From Alkalicoccobacillus porphyridii (GTDB lineage: Bacteria > Bacillota > Bacilli > Bacillales > Bacillaceae_D), in NCBI RefSeq assembly GCF_007293315.1, contig NZ_VLXZ01000005.1:124001-188000 (forward strand): DNA of 64,000 bases, read 5' to 3'. How positions within the stretch are numbered: position 1 is the stretch's first letter; every line of letters starts with the position of its first letter. Under the pieces are notes generated by a model, which had not been told where the DNA came from, did not search any database, and saw only the letters and a list, made by a program, of their open reading frames with translations. The translations under genes and the position numbers were made by a program. Below, one piece after another: positions 1 to 8,929 of this stretch.

Positions 1-2
1 AA

Positions 3-134
3 CCGTCCGATGTGTTTGAGACAAAAGCAGAAGCTGTTAAACGCGGAAAAGAAATTGCTAATAACAAAGGAACCCAGCTTATTATTCATAAAGAAGACGG
101 TAGTGTAGATGAGAAAGTTCAATATGATTCCTAG
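3..134 (+). CDS. DUF2188 domain protein (C-terminal part)
   Basis: The frame is open from the left edge of the window to a TAG at 132-134 and gives 43 residues. The segment DTKAEA..RGKEIA followed by LIIHKEDGSVDEK is the usual end of DUF2188 proteins, small cytoplasmic proteins of unknown function that are common in Bacillaceae. The start and the first half lie outside the window. A hairpin terminator follows directly. Confidence 0.75.
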   Translation, partial: PSDVFETKAEAVKRGKEIANNKGTQLIIHKEDGSVDEKVQYDS

Positions 135-143
135 ATACAATAA

Positions 144-181
144 AAACGAAGTGAACAGTTCCAACTGTCCACTTCGTTTGA
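144..181 (+). terminator. Rho-independent terminator
   Basis: A stem begins AAACGAAGTG and closes with CACTTCGTTT, with a further ACAG/CTGT pairing inside it. It lies 10 bases after the DUF2188 stop. The T-tract is short and interrupted. Confidence 0.7.
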
Positions 182-203
182 TTTATGGATGATCATATGA
201 TCT

Positions 204-374
204 CTATCCATTAGAATTCTTAAAAAATCTTCTATATAGATTCGTTGATTTTTGATAAATACCCTCATAAAAGTCAGCAAGATATCTTGTGACAATAAAC
301 CTTACAATAGCAAACATTAGAGCAATCACCATAATGAAAAACAGAATTCCAACTGCTTGTTCTAGTGCTACCAT
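204..374 (-). CDS. Small single-pass membrane protein, 56 aa
   Basis: ATG at 374 is preceded by AGGTGATATAC, a good ribosome binding site. The product has 56 residues with one hydrophobic helix at about residues 8-28 (ILFFIMVIALMFAIV). A basic, aromatic tail follows, with Tyr, Arg and Phe. I do not recognise a family. It is divergent from the DUF418 gene. A single-pass membrane peptide is what the sequence shows; any role is unknown. Confidence 0.55.
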   Translation of the reverse strand: MVALEQAVGILFFIMVIALMFAIVRFIVTRYLADFYEGIYQKSTNLYRRFFKNSNG

Positions 375-456
375 GTATATCACCTGGCTTATATAAAGTT
401 ATTAGGTACCCATATTAACAAACTAGCTTCTTTAATGAAAGGAATGTCCACTCAAC

Positions 457-1629
457 ATGACTCACAACACATTAGACACAAAACGTTTCATCTCATTAGA
501 CTTAGCCCGAGGTATGATGCTGCTTCTAGTTGCGCTAGCTCATGCATCTTTATATGCAGGTAGCACATTACTTACTCGTCCAGAAAGCATGCATTCTCTA
601 GATACATTCCTTAATTATGTTTCGGTTTTTATCGTTGATAACCGCGCAAGACCTATGTTTGCTTTTCTTTTCGGTTACGGTTTAACCTTAATTGTTGCAA
701 GTTATCTAAAGAGAGATAGAACCAAACGCGATGCCAAAATCTCCTTGTATAGACGTGCATTATATCTAATCATTTTTGGATTTTTCTTATCTGTTATCAT
801 TGGAGGGCAAGACATTCTCTCCATTTATGGCGCCGCACTTCTATGTATAACCTGGCTTATTTTCAAAAAAGATAAAGTACTCGTTAGGACCATTACAATC
901 ATGTCCGCACTCTTTCTCATTATTTTACCTGTCATGTGGGGAAGTATGGCTACCTTTATGCAGCAAGATAAAAACGTCGTTCAGCTTACGTACTCATCCT
1001 ACGCAGAAAATCTGAGCAGTCAGTTCCTACAATTTATTACTGGCGGACCTTTTTTGGGAAATCTTGCGTTACCTATAGTGATCTCCATACTACTCGGCAT
1101 ATGGGCAGGTCGAAAAAAGCTACTGAATGAAGATCCCGACCACAAACCCTTTCTAAAAAAATTGGCGATTATCGGGATAGCCATTTCAATTTTTGGCGCT
1201 ATTCCACAAGCCCTTTACAGTAATGAACTACTAGAATTTTCGCCCTTATTTAGTGGTTTAATTTTCACCTTACACTTGGCTACAGGTATCATTGGTGGCA
1301 TGAGTTATGCAGCAATCTTTGCGTTAATTGGTCCAAAACTTATTCAGAAGCAAACGCTTATACAACCAATCACTGCACTTGGAAAACGGTCTCTCACTTT
1401 TTTTATAGTAAATGAAGCATTATTAGTTATGTTTCTCTCTAGCTATACCCTCAACTTGGGAGAGACGATGGGATTAACCGTGAGTTGGTCCATTGCTTTT
1501 GGCATATGGATGTTAGCCCTATTGAATTCTTCTATTTTAGAGAGAAAACAATTGAATGGACCTCTGGATGAGTTATTTAGAAAGCTCGTTCATCGCAAGC
1601 CCCGGGGGGAGAAACAGGAGATGGCTTAA
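457..1629 (+). CDS. DUF418 family multi-pass membrane protein
   Basis: The 390-residue protein has about ten hydrophobic segments. Its N-terminus, FISLDLARGMMLLLVALAHA, contains the LDxxRG motif that opens DUF418/YeiB-type proteins. These are distant relatives of membrane acyltransferases, and their substrate is usually unknown. The C-terminal half, with ITALGKRSLTFFIVNEALL, matches the DUF418 domain proper. The gene appears monocistronic. A GC-rich perfect hairpin lies 65 bases downstream. The family call is firm; no function is inferred. Confidence 0.85.
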   Translation: MTHNTLDTKRFISLDLARGMMLLLVALAHASLYAGSTLLTRPESMHSLDTFLNYVSVFIVDNRARPMFAFLFGYGLTLIVASYLKRDRTKRDAKISLYRRALYLIIFGFFLSVIIGGQDILSIYGAALLCITWLIFKKDKVLVRTITIMSALFLIILPVMWGSMATFMQQDKNVVQLTYSSYAENLSSQFLQFITGGPFLGNLALPIVISILLGIWAGRKKLLNEDPDHKPFLKKLAIIGIAISIFGAIPQALYSNELLEFSPLFSGLIFTLHLATGIIGGMSYAAIFALIGPKLIQKQTLIQPITALGKRSLTFFIVNEALLVMFLSSYTLNLGETMGLTVSWSIAFGIWMLALLNSSILERKQLNGPLDELFRKLVHRKPRGEKQEMA

Positions 1630-1693
1630 ACAAATGGTAGGGAAATACTATTTACTCGAGAAGGCTTGAACCTAATAGTTGGGCTTCGGCTTC

Positions 1694-1739
1694 GCTCTCG
1701 GGATAGGGGCACGCACCCGTGGGCCCCTATCCCGAGAGC
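1694..1739. repeat. GC-rich 17-bp perfect inverted repeat
   Basis: The arms at 1694-1710 (GCTCTCGGGATAGGGGC) and 1723-1739 are exact complements around a 12-base loop. GC content is far above that of the flanking genes and no T-tract follows, so this is not a standard terminator. The context CTTCGG..CGCTCTCGGGATAGGGG loosely resembles the CTTCGCC..CGCTCCCGAAAATGGGGG of the element at 33748. Confidence 0.7.
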
Positions 1740-1831
1740 TGTGAAAGAGAGAATTATAAACCGTATGCAGTGGTAGTGGGTCTGAAGGGTTTTTGGGAAA
1801 GTATACGCTATTTTAAAGACAGTCCTTCTTA

Positions 1832-2974
1832 TTAAATCGCTATCGTTTTTTCCCTTTTCACCATCCAAATTAGAATGCCAACAGCAATAACTATCATTGT
1901 AAGATACACTGTAGGGGTGAAATGCTGCCAGTTTTCAAGATTAAAAAAGTTCGTCATGATTCTACGTTGACCCAGTACAATAAGTAAAATCACACTCGGA
2001 ATTAAGATAGCCAACAACGTAAAATACATTGATGATAATCGTGAGACCAATATAATCCAAGCACTAAAGCATAGACATAAAAGGTAGACGGCTACAATCA
2101 TAATTAAAACATAATGATTAAATGATAGATTGTACCAAAAAAGACTTGAATTTAAGTATGAATTCACTCGTCCTTCACCAAACACTAGTGTATCAAACTG
2201 AAGGTATATACTCATCCAAATTAGTAGCCATGCTGTAATGATGAGAAATGCTGCTATTAATACAGCGGCTGCCTTGATCAGAAAGAACCTCCGCCCCACC
2301 TTACTTGAGTATTGTTGTTCTAAAAGATTCTGCTTTCGATCTCGGATAAAAACTGGTGCAAGTACAATTAGCAAACTGACTAAAATTAGCCGAGTGATTT
2401 GCGTCATGTACTGGTTAAAATGTGATAGCACATGAGCTGGGAGGATAGACATATATTCTTTATTATCCTGAATTTCTAAAACACGTTCTTTCATAATTGG
2501 ATCATTTCTTGACACTTCAAGGAAATATGTGAAGTCTTGTGCGCTTTCTACAATATATTCTCCTGCAGTAATTCGCCATAATAAATCCTGTGCTTCATGA
2601 TTGTCATTATGTATGATACCTGAGTAGTAATTATCAATTTGTTCATCATCACGACCAGTCCATAAATCTGAATAACTCTGAAGTCCAAGCTCTTGTGCCT
2701 GTTGGTCATTCTTCACAAATTCATCTGCTCGACTTATATCATTCTCATGCCTTTCTTTAAAATCCTGCAGATTCCCTGCTGTTACATTAGCCGGATCATA
2801 ATTACTAACCATTTCACGTGTAAGTAAATCAATATCACCTGCTGGACGACCGTTAGGAAAGTACTTCACTTCAAATTCTATAAATGTAAAATAGATAATA
2901 AACGTAACTGGAACGAGTAGTATAAGTAGTTTCCAATGAAAAATTCGCTTTAGCTCTTGAAAGAATATAGACAT
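1832..2974 (-). CDS. ABC-2 type exporter permease
   Basis: I place the start at ATG 2974 because AGGAGGT lies 6 bases upstream; an upstream in-frame ATG lacks this. The 380 residues form an N-terminal helix, a long extracytoplasmic region of about 150 residues (acidic, with several Asp and Glu runs), then five or six membrane helices. This is the layout of ABC-2 permeases of the lantibiotic-immunity and multidrug type. It is the last gene of the five-gene sigma/ABC operon, 10 bases after the second permease. The two permeases probably form a heterodimer served by the ATPase. The substrate is unknown. Confidence 0.8.
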   Translation of the reverse strand: MSIFFQELKRIFHWKLLILLVPVTFIIYFTFIEFEVKYFPNGRPAGDIDLLTREMVSNYDPANVTAGNLQDFKERHENDISRADEFVKNDQQAQELGLQSYSDLWTGRDDEQIDNYYSGIIHNDNHEAQDLLWRITAGEYIVESAQDFTYFLEVSRNDPIMKERVLEIQDNKEYMSILPAHVLSHFNQYMTQITRLILVSLLIVLAPVFIRDRKQNLLEQQYSSKVGRRFFLIKAAAVLIAAFLIITAWLLIWMSIYLQFDTLVFGEGRVNSYLNSSLFWYNLSFNHYVLIMIVAVYLLCLCFSAWIILVSRLSSMYFTLLAILIPSVILLIVLGQRRIMTNFFNLENWQHFTPTVYLTMIVIAVGILIWMVKREKTIAI

Positions 2975-2984
2975 GACCAACCTC

Positions 2985-4229
2985 CTAAATATCAAGCCTT
3001 TTAAATCTATTAAATCCGATCAATACAGCTACTAATCCGATCAGACCCCAAATAAGGATGATCATCAACTCTGCCATTTCTCCACTTAATGGAGCGAAAT
3101 TAATTGTAAACCACGAATGTGGATTTAACATCAACCAATACGGTTGGTAAAGTAACAAGTAATACCCCCACCCCTCCAAGGATAAGATATAAGGAATGGT
3201 AATCAGTAATCCAACAAACAGAAGTTTCAGCATAACAGTCATATAGGTATGTCTGATGAATAGTGAGATAGTCACAGTGATCGCTGAAAAAATAGGCTGC
3301 AAGCAAATAGTCACAGTTACAGCTAACAAAAGAAATTGCCACATTGATAGATTCCACCATGAGAAATACGGATAGTTCATACTTGAATTCCAGTTAAAAA
3401 AAGAAGTAACTGGTGTATTCCACAAAGCCCCCATAGGTGTAGAGATGCTATATATGAGCACAGTTGAACTGATTAATAGAATTGATACTATAGCTACTGC
3501 AACTAACGAAGCAAACGCTTTATCTATCATCAGCTTTCTGCCTCTTTTAGTTGCATATGTATGAAGGTGAGTCCGCTGCTCAAATTCGTAGTTCATTGAA
3601 AAGGCTGTTATTAACACACTCATTAATAAAAGCTCAAATAATAGCGCTTTCCATAACGTTCGATATAATGTTTCATGCATTTGATACTCACCTTGGAAAT
3701 AAAGAGACTTATACTCTTTTGATTCTTTAATCTCATTAAATCGCGGTTCATATTTTGTGAAATTCTTTTGAAGTATTGCTGCTTGTTTTTCAGTCAGGCC
3801 GTGATAGCGAATTTGAACCTCTAAAAAATCTGTGAGTGAGATCTCTTGATACGCAAGATCTAATTCAGGAATGAGCTCTAAATAAGACTCAACTAAAGAA
3901 GTATCATAAACTATGTTAAATTGATCTTCTGTAAGTTGATTAAGTAAATCTTGATCTAATTCAGATAAGCTCTCAATCTCCTTACCTATAACTGGTGAAA
4001 CAACTTGATTCATTGCTTCCATTTGTTCATTCATTTTTTGATCTGCTTGTTCCATAAAAAAATCATTGATTTGGTATCCAGTGTCGTCTGCCAGCTTACT
4101 GACAACACGTAAATCATCCTGCATATACCAAATAGAAGATATGATTAGAACATTTAACAACATAGCTAATATAAATAAACCAATCACAACTGGTGAACGC
4201 AGAATTTTTATGAGTTCAATTTTAATCAT
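2985..4229 (-). CDS. ABC-2 type exporter permease
   Basis: The 414-residue membrane protein has one helix at residues 14-36, a long soluble loop to about residue 195, then a helix cluster to the C-terminus. This is the same architecture as the next permease, so they are likely paralogous partners. Its start overlaps the stop of the ATPase gene (ATGA, 4226-4229), implying translational coupling. It is probably the membrane half of an exporter controlled with the ECF sigma factor at the head of the operon. The substrate cannot be read from the sequence. Confidence 0.8.
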   Translation of the reverse strand: MIKIELIKILRSPVVIGLFILAMLLNVLIISSIWYMQDDLRVVSKLADDTGYQINDFFMEQADQKMNEQMEAMNQVVSPVIGKEIESLSELDQDLLNQLTEDQFNIVYDTSLVESYLELIPELDLAYQEISLTDFLEVQIRYHGLTEKQAAILQKNFTKYEPRFNEIKESKEYKSLYFQGEYQMHETLYRTLWKALLFELLLMSVLITAFSMNYEFEQRTHLHTYATKRGRKLMIDKAFASLVAVAIVSILLISSTVLIYSISTPMGALWNTPVTSFFNWNSSMNYPYFSWWNLSMWQFLLLAVTVTICLQPIFSAITVTISLFIRHTYMTVMLKLLFVGLLITIPYILSLEGWGYYLLLYQPYWLMLNPHSWFTINFAPLSGEMAELMIILIWGLIGLVAVLIGFNRFKRLDI

Positions 4230-5098
4230 TCTGCATGCTCCACATCTTGATAGACAGTTAAAAATACATCCTCAAGCTGCGGTTTAACAGGTAACCATTT
4301 ACCACATGTCTCAGCCTCACTATAGAACCGTACATATACCCCTCCATCCTGTTGCCTCTCACTCAGAACTAAATAATGATTAGCAAAGCGTGAGTACTCC
4401 TCCTGAGTTAGCTGTACCTCAAAGACCTTTCCTTCAAGTGTTTCACATAAAGCAGGAACTGTTTCTTTATATAAAAGTTTATGGTCCTTTATCATAATAA
4501 TCTCGTTTGCAATAGATTCAACATCGGCAACAATATGTGTAGACAATATCACAATACGATCTCGTGAAAGCTTGGAGATTAAACTGCGGAATCTCGCTCT
4601 TTCTTTAGGATCAAGCCCAGCTGTTGGTTCATCTAAAATGAGCAGCTTCGGATCATTTAATAGCGCTTGAGCAATACCTACGCGTTGAATCATGCCACCA
4701 GAGAATGCCTTCAATTTTTTGCGACCAACATCCTCAAGTGCTACCAGCTTTAATAATTCTTCAACCTTTTGCTTAGCAACTTTTCTGTCTATGCCTTTTA
4801 ACGCTGCAATATACAGTAAATATTGTGAGGCTGATTCATTTCGATAATAGCCAAATTGTTGCGGTAGATAGCCAAGAATTTCGCGATAGGATTCTCCCAT
4901 AGAGATAATGTCTCGCCCGTTATAAAGGATCTCTCCTTTTGTTGGAAAGATGAGTGTCGCAAGCATTTTAATTAGGGTTGTTTTTCCTGCTCCATTAGGT
5001 GCTAATAATCCATATACTCCATTTTCAAGCTCTAATGATACATTCTCTAAAACCGCAGACTTTTTATACGACTTTGACACATGTTGAACTGTTAACAT
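4226..5098 (-). CDS. ABC transporter ATP-binding protein
   Basis: The 290-residue nucleotide-binding protein has a Walker A at residues 34-41 (PNGAGKTT), a signature FSGGMIQRVG, a Walker B LLILDEPTAGLDP and a switch His in STHIV. The last 70 residues form the accessory region common to ATPases of ABC-2 exporters. It is coupled by ATGA overlap to the downstream permease and lies 2 bases after the membrane protein gene. By position it corresponds to YxlF of the B. subtilis sigY operon, which is an analogy and not a proven orthology. Confidence 0.9.
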   Translation of the reverse strand: MLTVQHVSKSYKKSAVLENVSLELENGVYGLLAPNGAGKTTLIKMLATLIFPTKGEILYNGRDIISMGESYREILGYLPQQFGYYRNESASQYLLYIAALKGIDRKVAKQKVEELLKLVALEDVGRKKLKAFSGGMIQRVGIAQALLNDPKLLILDEPTAGLDPKERARFRSLISKLSRDRIVILSTHIVADVESIANEIIMIKDHKLLYKETVPALCETLEGKVFEVQLTQEEYSRFANHYLVLSERQQDGGVYVRFYSEAETCGKWLPVKPQLEDVFLTVYQDVEHAE

Positions 5099-5100
5099 GA

Positions 5101-5856
5101 TTAACCCACTTCCTTGTGTATGTTGTATGAGAATAGTGATTGAATTGACTTACATAATAAAATCATGCCAATCAAGCTGACTAGAATGTAGGCAACCAAC
5201 GGAATCCGCGTAAGAAGATCTTGAAAGCCAGTAGGGAAAATCAGATAAAGAAGTCCGTTCACGACAACCCACAATGATGCTAGTCCCCAGGATTGTATAA
5301 AAGAAGTCGAAGAACGATTAAAAACAAACAGAAACATCACGGAAAAAAGTAGTAATGAACAACTCATAATTAAAAAAGCGCGTAGAATACTAATATCCGT
5401 TATAAAAATTGAAATAAATGCGATGACTATTGTGTTAAGTCCTAATGAGACGATACTGAATAGAAACATTCGAAAAGCAGACAGCTGCGTCATACTGTAT
5501 TTGGTTGTATGTTCGATCTGCGCATCTCGATACATTTTTTGAACAAAGCTCCTTACAGCTAAAATAAAGTAGACACAAGGAGAAATCGTAAACAGAAAAA
5601 TGTAGACATGATCTGCAGCTTGATTGCTAGTTAATGATAACGATAGAAAACTCATCACCGAAAAACCAATAAAAATTAAAAAAAGAATCTCTGTTTTATC
5701 CTTAAACAAATGCCCCAAACCTACTTCGCTGTACATCACAAGTAAATGATCTATAATCGATTTTTTTCCTGGCATACCTGCATCCACAATGTTGTTGATA
5801 TGCTTGTCCATTTCTACTTCATTTGGATAATTGATCGTTGGTTTTTTTTCATTCAA
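5101..5856 (-). CDS. Membrane protein encoded with ECF sigma factor (candidate anti-sigma)
   Basis: A TTG start at 5856 fits best: GGAGGAG lies 8 bases upstream and the TTGA overlaps the stop of the sigma gene. A start 18 bases earlier would lack a ribosome site. The 251-residue protein has a soluble N-terminus of about 60 residues, then six membrane helices in two groups. Position directly behind a sigma factor and translational coupling suggest it restrains the sigma factor at the membrane. I see no zinc-binding HxxxCxxC motif, so it is not a classical ZAS anti-sigma. The role is inferred from context. Confidence 0.6.
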   Translation of the reverse strand: MNEKKPTINYPNEVEMDKHINNIVDAGMPGKKSIIDHLLVMYSEVGLGHLFKDKTEILFLIFIGFSVMSFLSLSLTSNQAADHVYIFLFTISPCVYFILAVRSFVQKMYRDAQIEHTTKYSMTQLSAFRMFLFSIVSLGLNTIVIAFISIFITDISILRAFLIMSCSLLLFSVMFLFVFNRSSTSFIQSWGLASLWVVVNGLLYLIFPTGFQDLLTRIPLVAYILVSLIGMILLCKSIQSLFSYNIHKEVG

Positions 5857-6407
5857 TTTGAGTTCTCCTCCCATCTTTTCTTCATCACACGCAGTGCCGC
5901 ATAGTACTTTGACTTAACGGTAGACTCCTTCATTTCAAGAGATGCAGCTACCTCTAAAAAAGTCGCATCAGCAAATGACTTTAATCTCACAATCTGGCTT
6001 GAAGTAGTATCTAATGATGCAATAAGCGCATTTAAAGCTTCAGCCTCTTCCTTACGTTCAATTAAAAGAGCCGTATCCTCAAATTTAGTGAACATCTGCT
6101 CCTGCACTTCTACTCGATGCTTCTCATATTTATGGTATGTAGAGCGAAAATAATCTATGGAACGGTTAGTAGCTATTCGATGGAGCCAGGTGGTGAAAGA
6201 GGCTTTTTCGACATTGAAGGTATGTAAGGACCCTAACATTTGAATAAAAATTTCTTGAGTTAGATCCAGGGCCAGCTCTTTGTCGATCGTTTGTTTATAA
6301 ACATAGGTGTATACCGACTGATAATACAAACGCACCAATTCATTTGCTGCCTGCTTATCATTCTTCCGCACTATTCGTTTAATTAATTTGTTTTCTAGTC
6401 GATTCAT
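5853..6407 (-). CDS. ECF-type RNA polymerase sigma factor
   Basis: The 184-residue protein (ATG 6407, GGAGG upstream) has sigma region 2 with YKQTIDKELALDLTQEIFIQML and TTWLHRIATNRSIDYFR. Region 4 is in the last 55 residues, with FLEVAASLEMKESTVKSKYYAALRVMKKR as the helix-turn-helix. It heads an operon with a membrane protein, an ABC ATPase and two permeases. That order recalls the B. subtilis sigY-yxlCDEFG operon. Such loci usually answer envelope or antibiotic stress, but the inducer is not visible here. An in-frame start 69 bases upstream exists but lacks a site. Confidence 0.88.
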   Translation of the reverse strand: MNRLENKLIKRIVRKNDKQAANELVRLYYQSVYTYVYKQTIDKELALDLTQEIFIQMLGSLHTFNVEKASFTTWLHRIATNRSIDYFRSTYHKYEKHRVEVQEQMFTKFEDTALLIERKEEAEALNALIASLDTTSSQIVRLKSFADATFLEVAASLEMKESTVKSKYYAALRVMKKRWEENSN

Positions 6408-6512
6408 CCTTAACCTATCCTCCAGCTGTCTCACTCTTAAGTGCCTCTTAACTATATATGCGAAAAGTAAAAACAAATAGTTTTAATCTAATTCAATTAT
6501 TTTTAGTCTACA

Positions 6513-6557
6513 TAAAAATAACCCGAATATGGACTGTATCGTCCGTTATTCGAGTTA
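6513..6557 (-). terminator. Terminator of the TIM-barrel gene
   Basis: On the minus strand, AACTCGAATAACGGAC pairs imperfectly with the GTCCATATTCGGGTT that follows the loop. TTATTTTTAT follows. It lies about 35 bases after the stop of the gene at 6590. Confidence 0.7.
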
Positions 6558-6589
6558 GCATCAATCATTATTTTTACATTCATCATGTC

Positions 6590-7360
6590 TTATGCACGAT
6601 AATCAGCTATAAGCTGTAAAAGTGCCTTTGCATCATCCTGAAATTGATCTCGTTGATTATCCTTCACAAACTCCAATAGAAAGTGCTGATCTTCACTCGA
6701 GTCTTCTAAATGAAGCTGGTGCAGGTACTGTTTCCAAGCATGTAATCCTTCAGCTAATGGTAATCTTTCTTCTATATTCCAATAGAACACATGAACATGT
6801 TTCAGATAAGGTTTAACGACTTTAATATCCTCTACCCTATCTTGCACTTCCAGACCAACAGCTGGCTGCCAATATAATCGAACATTTTGATGAGCAATCG
6901 CTTCTAGTAGTTGTTTTGCACTTTCACTCGTATCGGTAAGTGTTCCACCATGATACTCAATGTGTACAGCAATACCGTCGTTTTCAGCTAAATCAGCTAC
7001 ACGATGAATATCAGCCGTAACCTTTTGACGCTCTTGCCGAGTCGCTTCATCGGATCCTTTTTCTCCGGCCCAAATGCGGATGGACGGAGCACCTAGCTCC
7101 TTTGCTGTCAGTAGAATTGTTTCAAACGAATGAGGTTGATTAGTCACACCTGCTTTGTAGTAGGAACCATATGAAAGCACTTCTAATCCAGCTTGCTTCA
7201 TTTGACGCACAATAGATTGCACCCTCTCTAACTCCCCTGGAGGTGCGTGAACATCAGCTCCCCACTCAATTCCATCAAGACCGACATCACTTGTCCATTT
7301 AATAATAGTATCAACGGATTGATCACGAAAGGTAACGGAACACATGCCTGTTTTTATCAT
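6590..7360 (-). CDS. Sugar phosphate isomerase/epimerase family TIM-barrel protein
   Basis: The 256-residue protein has the AP-endonuclease-2/xylose-isomerase-like barrel. It has VGLDGIEWGADVH near the start, GAPSIRIWAGEKGS at about residue 92, IAVHIEYHGGTLTD at about residue 132 with a likely metal-ligand Glu, and KHVHVFYWN near residue 190. Such proteins isomerise or epimerise sugars or inositols using a divalent metal; the substrate cannot be told. AAGGAG precedes the ATG. It is monocistronic, with its own terminator. Confidence 0.8.
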   Translation of the reverse strand: MIKTGMCSVTFRDQSVDTIIKWTSDVGLDGIEWGADVHAPPGELERVQSIVRQMKQAGLEVLSYGSYYKAGVTNQPHSFETILLTAKELGAPSIRIWAGEKGSDEATRQERQKVTADIHRVADLAENDGIAVHIEYHGGTLTDTSESAKQLLEAIAHQNVRLYWQPAVGLEVQDRVEDIKVVKPYLKHVHVFYWNIEERLPLAEGLHAWKQYLHQLHLEDSSEDQHFLLEFVKDNQRDQFQDDAKALLQLIADYRA

Positions 7361-7394
7361 ATGAAATCAACTCCTTTTAGAGTGTTCAGTATCG

Positions 7395-7934
7395 CTATTC
7401 AAGCTCTCTCTTCCAAACCATATGATGATTATCTTTATCCCAATAGTTCTCTTGAATAAAGGTTGGTTGCCCTATTTTTCTAATCCAAAACTGTTGCGAT
7501 TGTTTGTAACCGCTGTCTAAACAATAGCCTTTAAAACCTGATAATTTAATCTCTTTAATGATAGTATCTAACAGCATCGTTCCTATTCCTTTACCTTGAA
7601 ACTTAGGAAGGACAAATACTGTACCTATTTCCGGATACTGACTGAGTTCTTCTTTTAGTATATCTTGAATGATTTCATTTGCGTTACCGTATTCAATGGT
7701 ACCTACTATTTTATCATCCCTTGAATCAATCGCTATCAAAAAGTACCGGGCAATCTTTTGTTTAGCTAAATCACTTTCTAAGTAGTGCATTTTCATATTT
7801 AGCTCTTGCTGTTGATCAGCTACTAGATGAGAAATCTTTTCTCTTTTAAAAGTTTCCTTAATTACTTCTTGAAAAAGGTCTGTCAGTTCCTGTTTATCTG
7901 ACGTTAATGGACGTCTTATCTCCAAACCTTTCAT
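7395..7934 (-). CDS. GNAT family N-acetyltransferase
   Basis: The 179-residue GNAT-fold protein has its acetyl-CoA binding motif A at about residues 108-125 (VFVLPKFQGKGIGTMLLD, with the QxxGxG loop). The preceding strand, IVGTIEYG, is typical. The substrate is unknown. It is preceded by AAAAGGGGAG and lies 20 bases after the EamA transporter gene on the same strand, so the two may be co-transcribed. Confidence 0.82.
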   Translation of the reverse strand: MKGLEIRRPLTSDKQELTDLFQEVIKETFKREKISHLVADQQQELNMKMHYLESDLAKQKIARYFLIAIDSRDDKIVGTIEYGNANEIIQDILKEELSQYPEIGTVFVLPKFQGKGIGTMLLDTIIKEIKLSGFKGYCLDSGYKQSQQFWIRKIGQPTFIQENYWDKDNHHMVWKRELE

Positions 7935-7954
7935 ATAGCTCCCCTTTTCTAATC

Positions 7955-8857
7955 CTATGCAACCTTCTCTCCTACCACTCTTCTCCTCCCTTTTCGACTA
8001 ACTAATACTGCCGAATATAGCACTGCGAGAATTCCAGCAAGCTGCCATAGATTTAAGTAGTCATTAAGAAACAGTACGCTTGAAATGACAGCTACAACGG
8101 GTTCAATGGTTGCGAGGATCGATGCTTTACTTGCTTCTAGATGTTTTAGGCCCGTTGTGTAGAATACATAGCCTCCGACCGTTGATACAAGGGCAAGTAG
8201 GATAGCTGGTATAAAAACAGCTGGACTCGTAAACAATGCTACTTTTTGAATGATAGGACTTGCAAGCAACATAAATAGACTCGTATATAAAAATGTATAG
8301 GTCGTAATCGTTAGTGGTGAATATCTTTTGGTAATGGGTTTGGTCAAAATGCTATACAACGCATAAAAGAAACCCGAGAGTACTCCCATGAGGATAACTG
8401 AACCTGGGATACTAGATGTTCCAGAAGGCAATAGCTGCACAACAAAAGCACAGCCAGTTAGTGCTAAAATAAGTGCTGCAATTTTATTTTTTGTCAGTAG
8501 CTCTTTAAAGAAGATTCGTGATAGTAAAGCGACAAACATTGGCCCTGTATATAAGAGTGTTACTGCAAGGGACAGATTGGATTGGGCAAATACCTCGAAG
8601 TAAAAGTAATTAAAAAAAGCAACGCTACAAATCCCTGAAGCTGCAAAAATCCAATGATCTCGTATTCTTGTCTTCAGATGAGGTCTAAACCATATGGCCA
8701 TAATAATCATTAAAAAGACAAAGGTAAAAATACCTCGTACCGCCACCACTTCCCAGGGTGTAAATCCTTCCTGATAAAGCGGATCAACAAATAATCCAAT
8801 CAACCCCCAGCATGAGGCGCCTAAAATGGTATATATGTATGCTTTGAATGTAGTCAT
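7955..8857 (-). CDS. EamA/DMT family transporter
   Basis: The 300-residue protein has ten predicted membrane helices arranged as two EamA repeats (about residues 5-140 and 150-290). The second ends in LEASKASILATIEPVVAVISSVLFLNDYL, the most conserved EamA segment. Members export amino acids, nucleotides or other metabolites; the substrate is not predictable. AGGAGGGG precedes the ATG. It lies just downstream of the structured RNA gene and its terminator, so readthrough is possible but the terminator looks strong. Confidence 0.88.
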   Translation of the reverse strand: MTTFKAYIYTILGASCWGLIGLFVDPLYQEGFTPWEVVAVRGIFTFVFLMIIMAIWFRPHLKTRIRDHWIFAASGICSVAFFNYFYFEVFAQSNLSLAVTLLYTGPMFVALLSRIFFKELLTKNKIAALILALTGCAFVVQLLPSGTSSIPGSVILMGVLSGFFYALYSILTKPITKRYSPLTITTYTFLYTSLFMLLASPIIQKVALFTSPAVFIPAILLALVSTVGGYVFYTTGLKHLEASKASILATIEPVVAVISSVLFLNDYLNLWQLAGILAVLYSAVLVSRKGRRRVVGEKVA

Positions 8858-8887
8858 AACCCCTCCTTCTGAAGATTTCGTAATACA

Positions 8888-8925
8888 ACAAAAAAGGAAC
8901 GAACACGATCTTCATTCCCTTTTGT
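8888..8925 (-). terminator. Terminator of the tRNA-like RNA
   Basis: On the minus strand, AAAAGGGAATGAA pairs with TTCGTTCCTTTTTT around a GATCGTG loop. It starts 4 bases beyond the 3' end of the RNA gene, marking that RNA as an independent transcript. Confidence 0.8.
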
Positions 8926-8929
8926 TAAT

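Noticed and set aside
1626-1868. An 80-codon minus-strand ORF at the end of the ABC operon.
   Set aside because: It overlaps the permease 3' end and the GC-rich hairpin, with no ribosome site.
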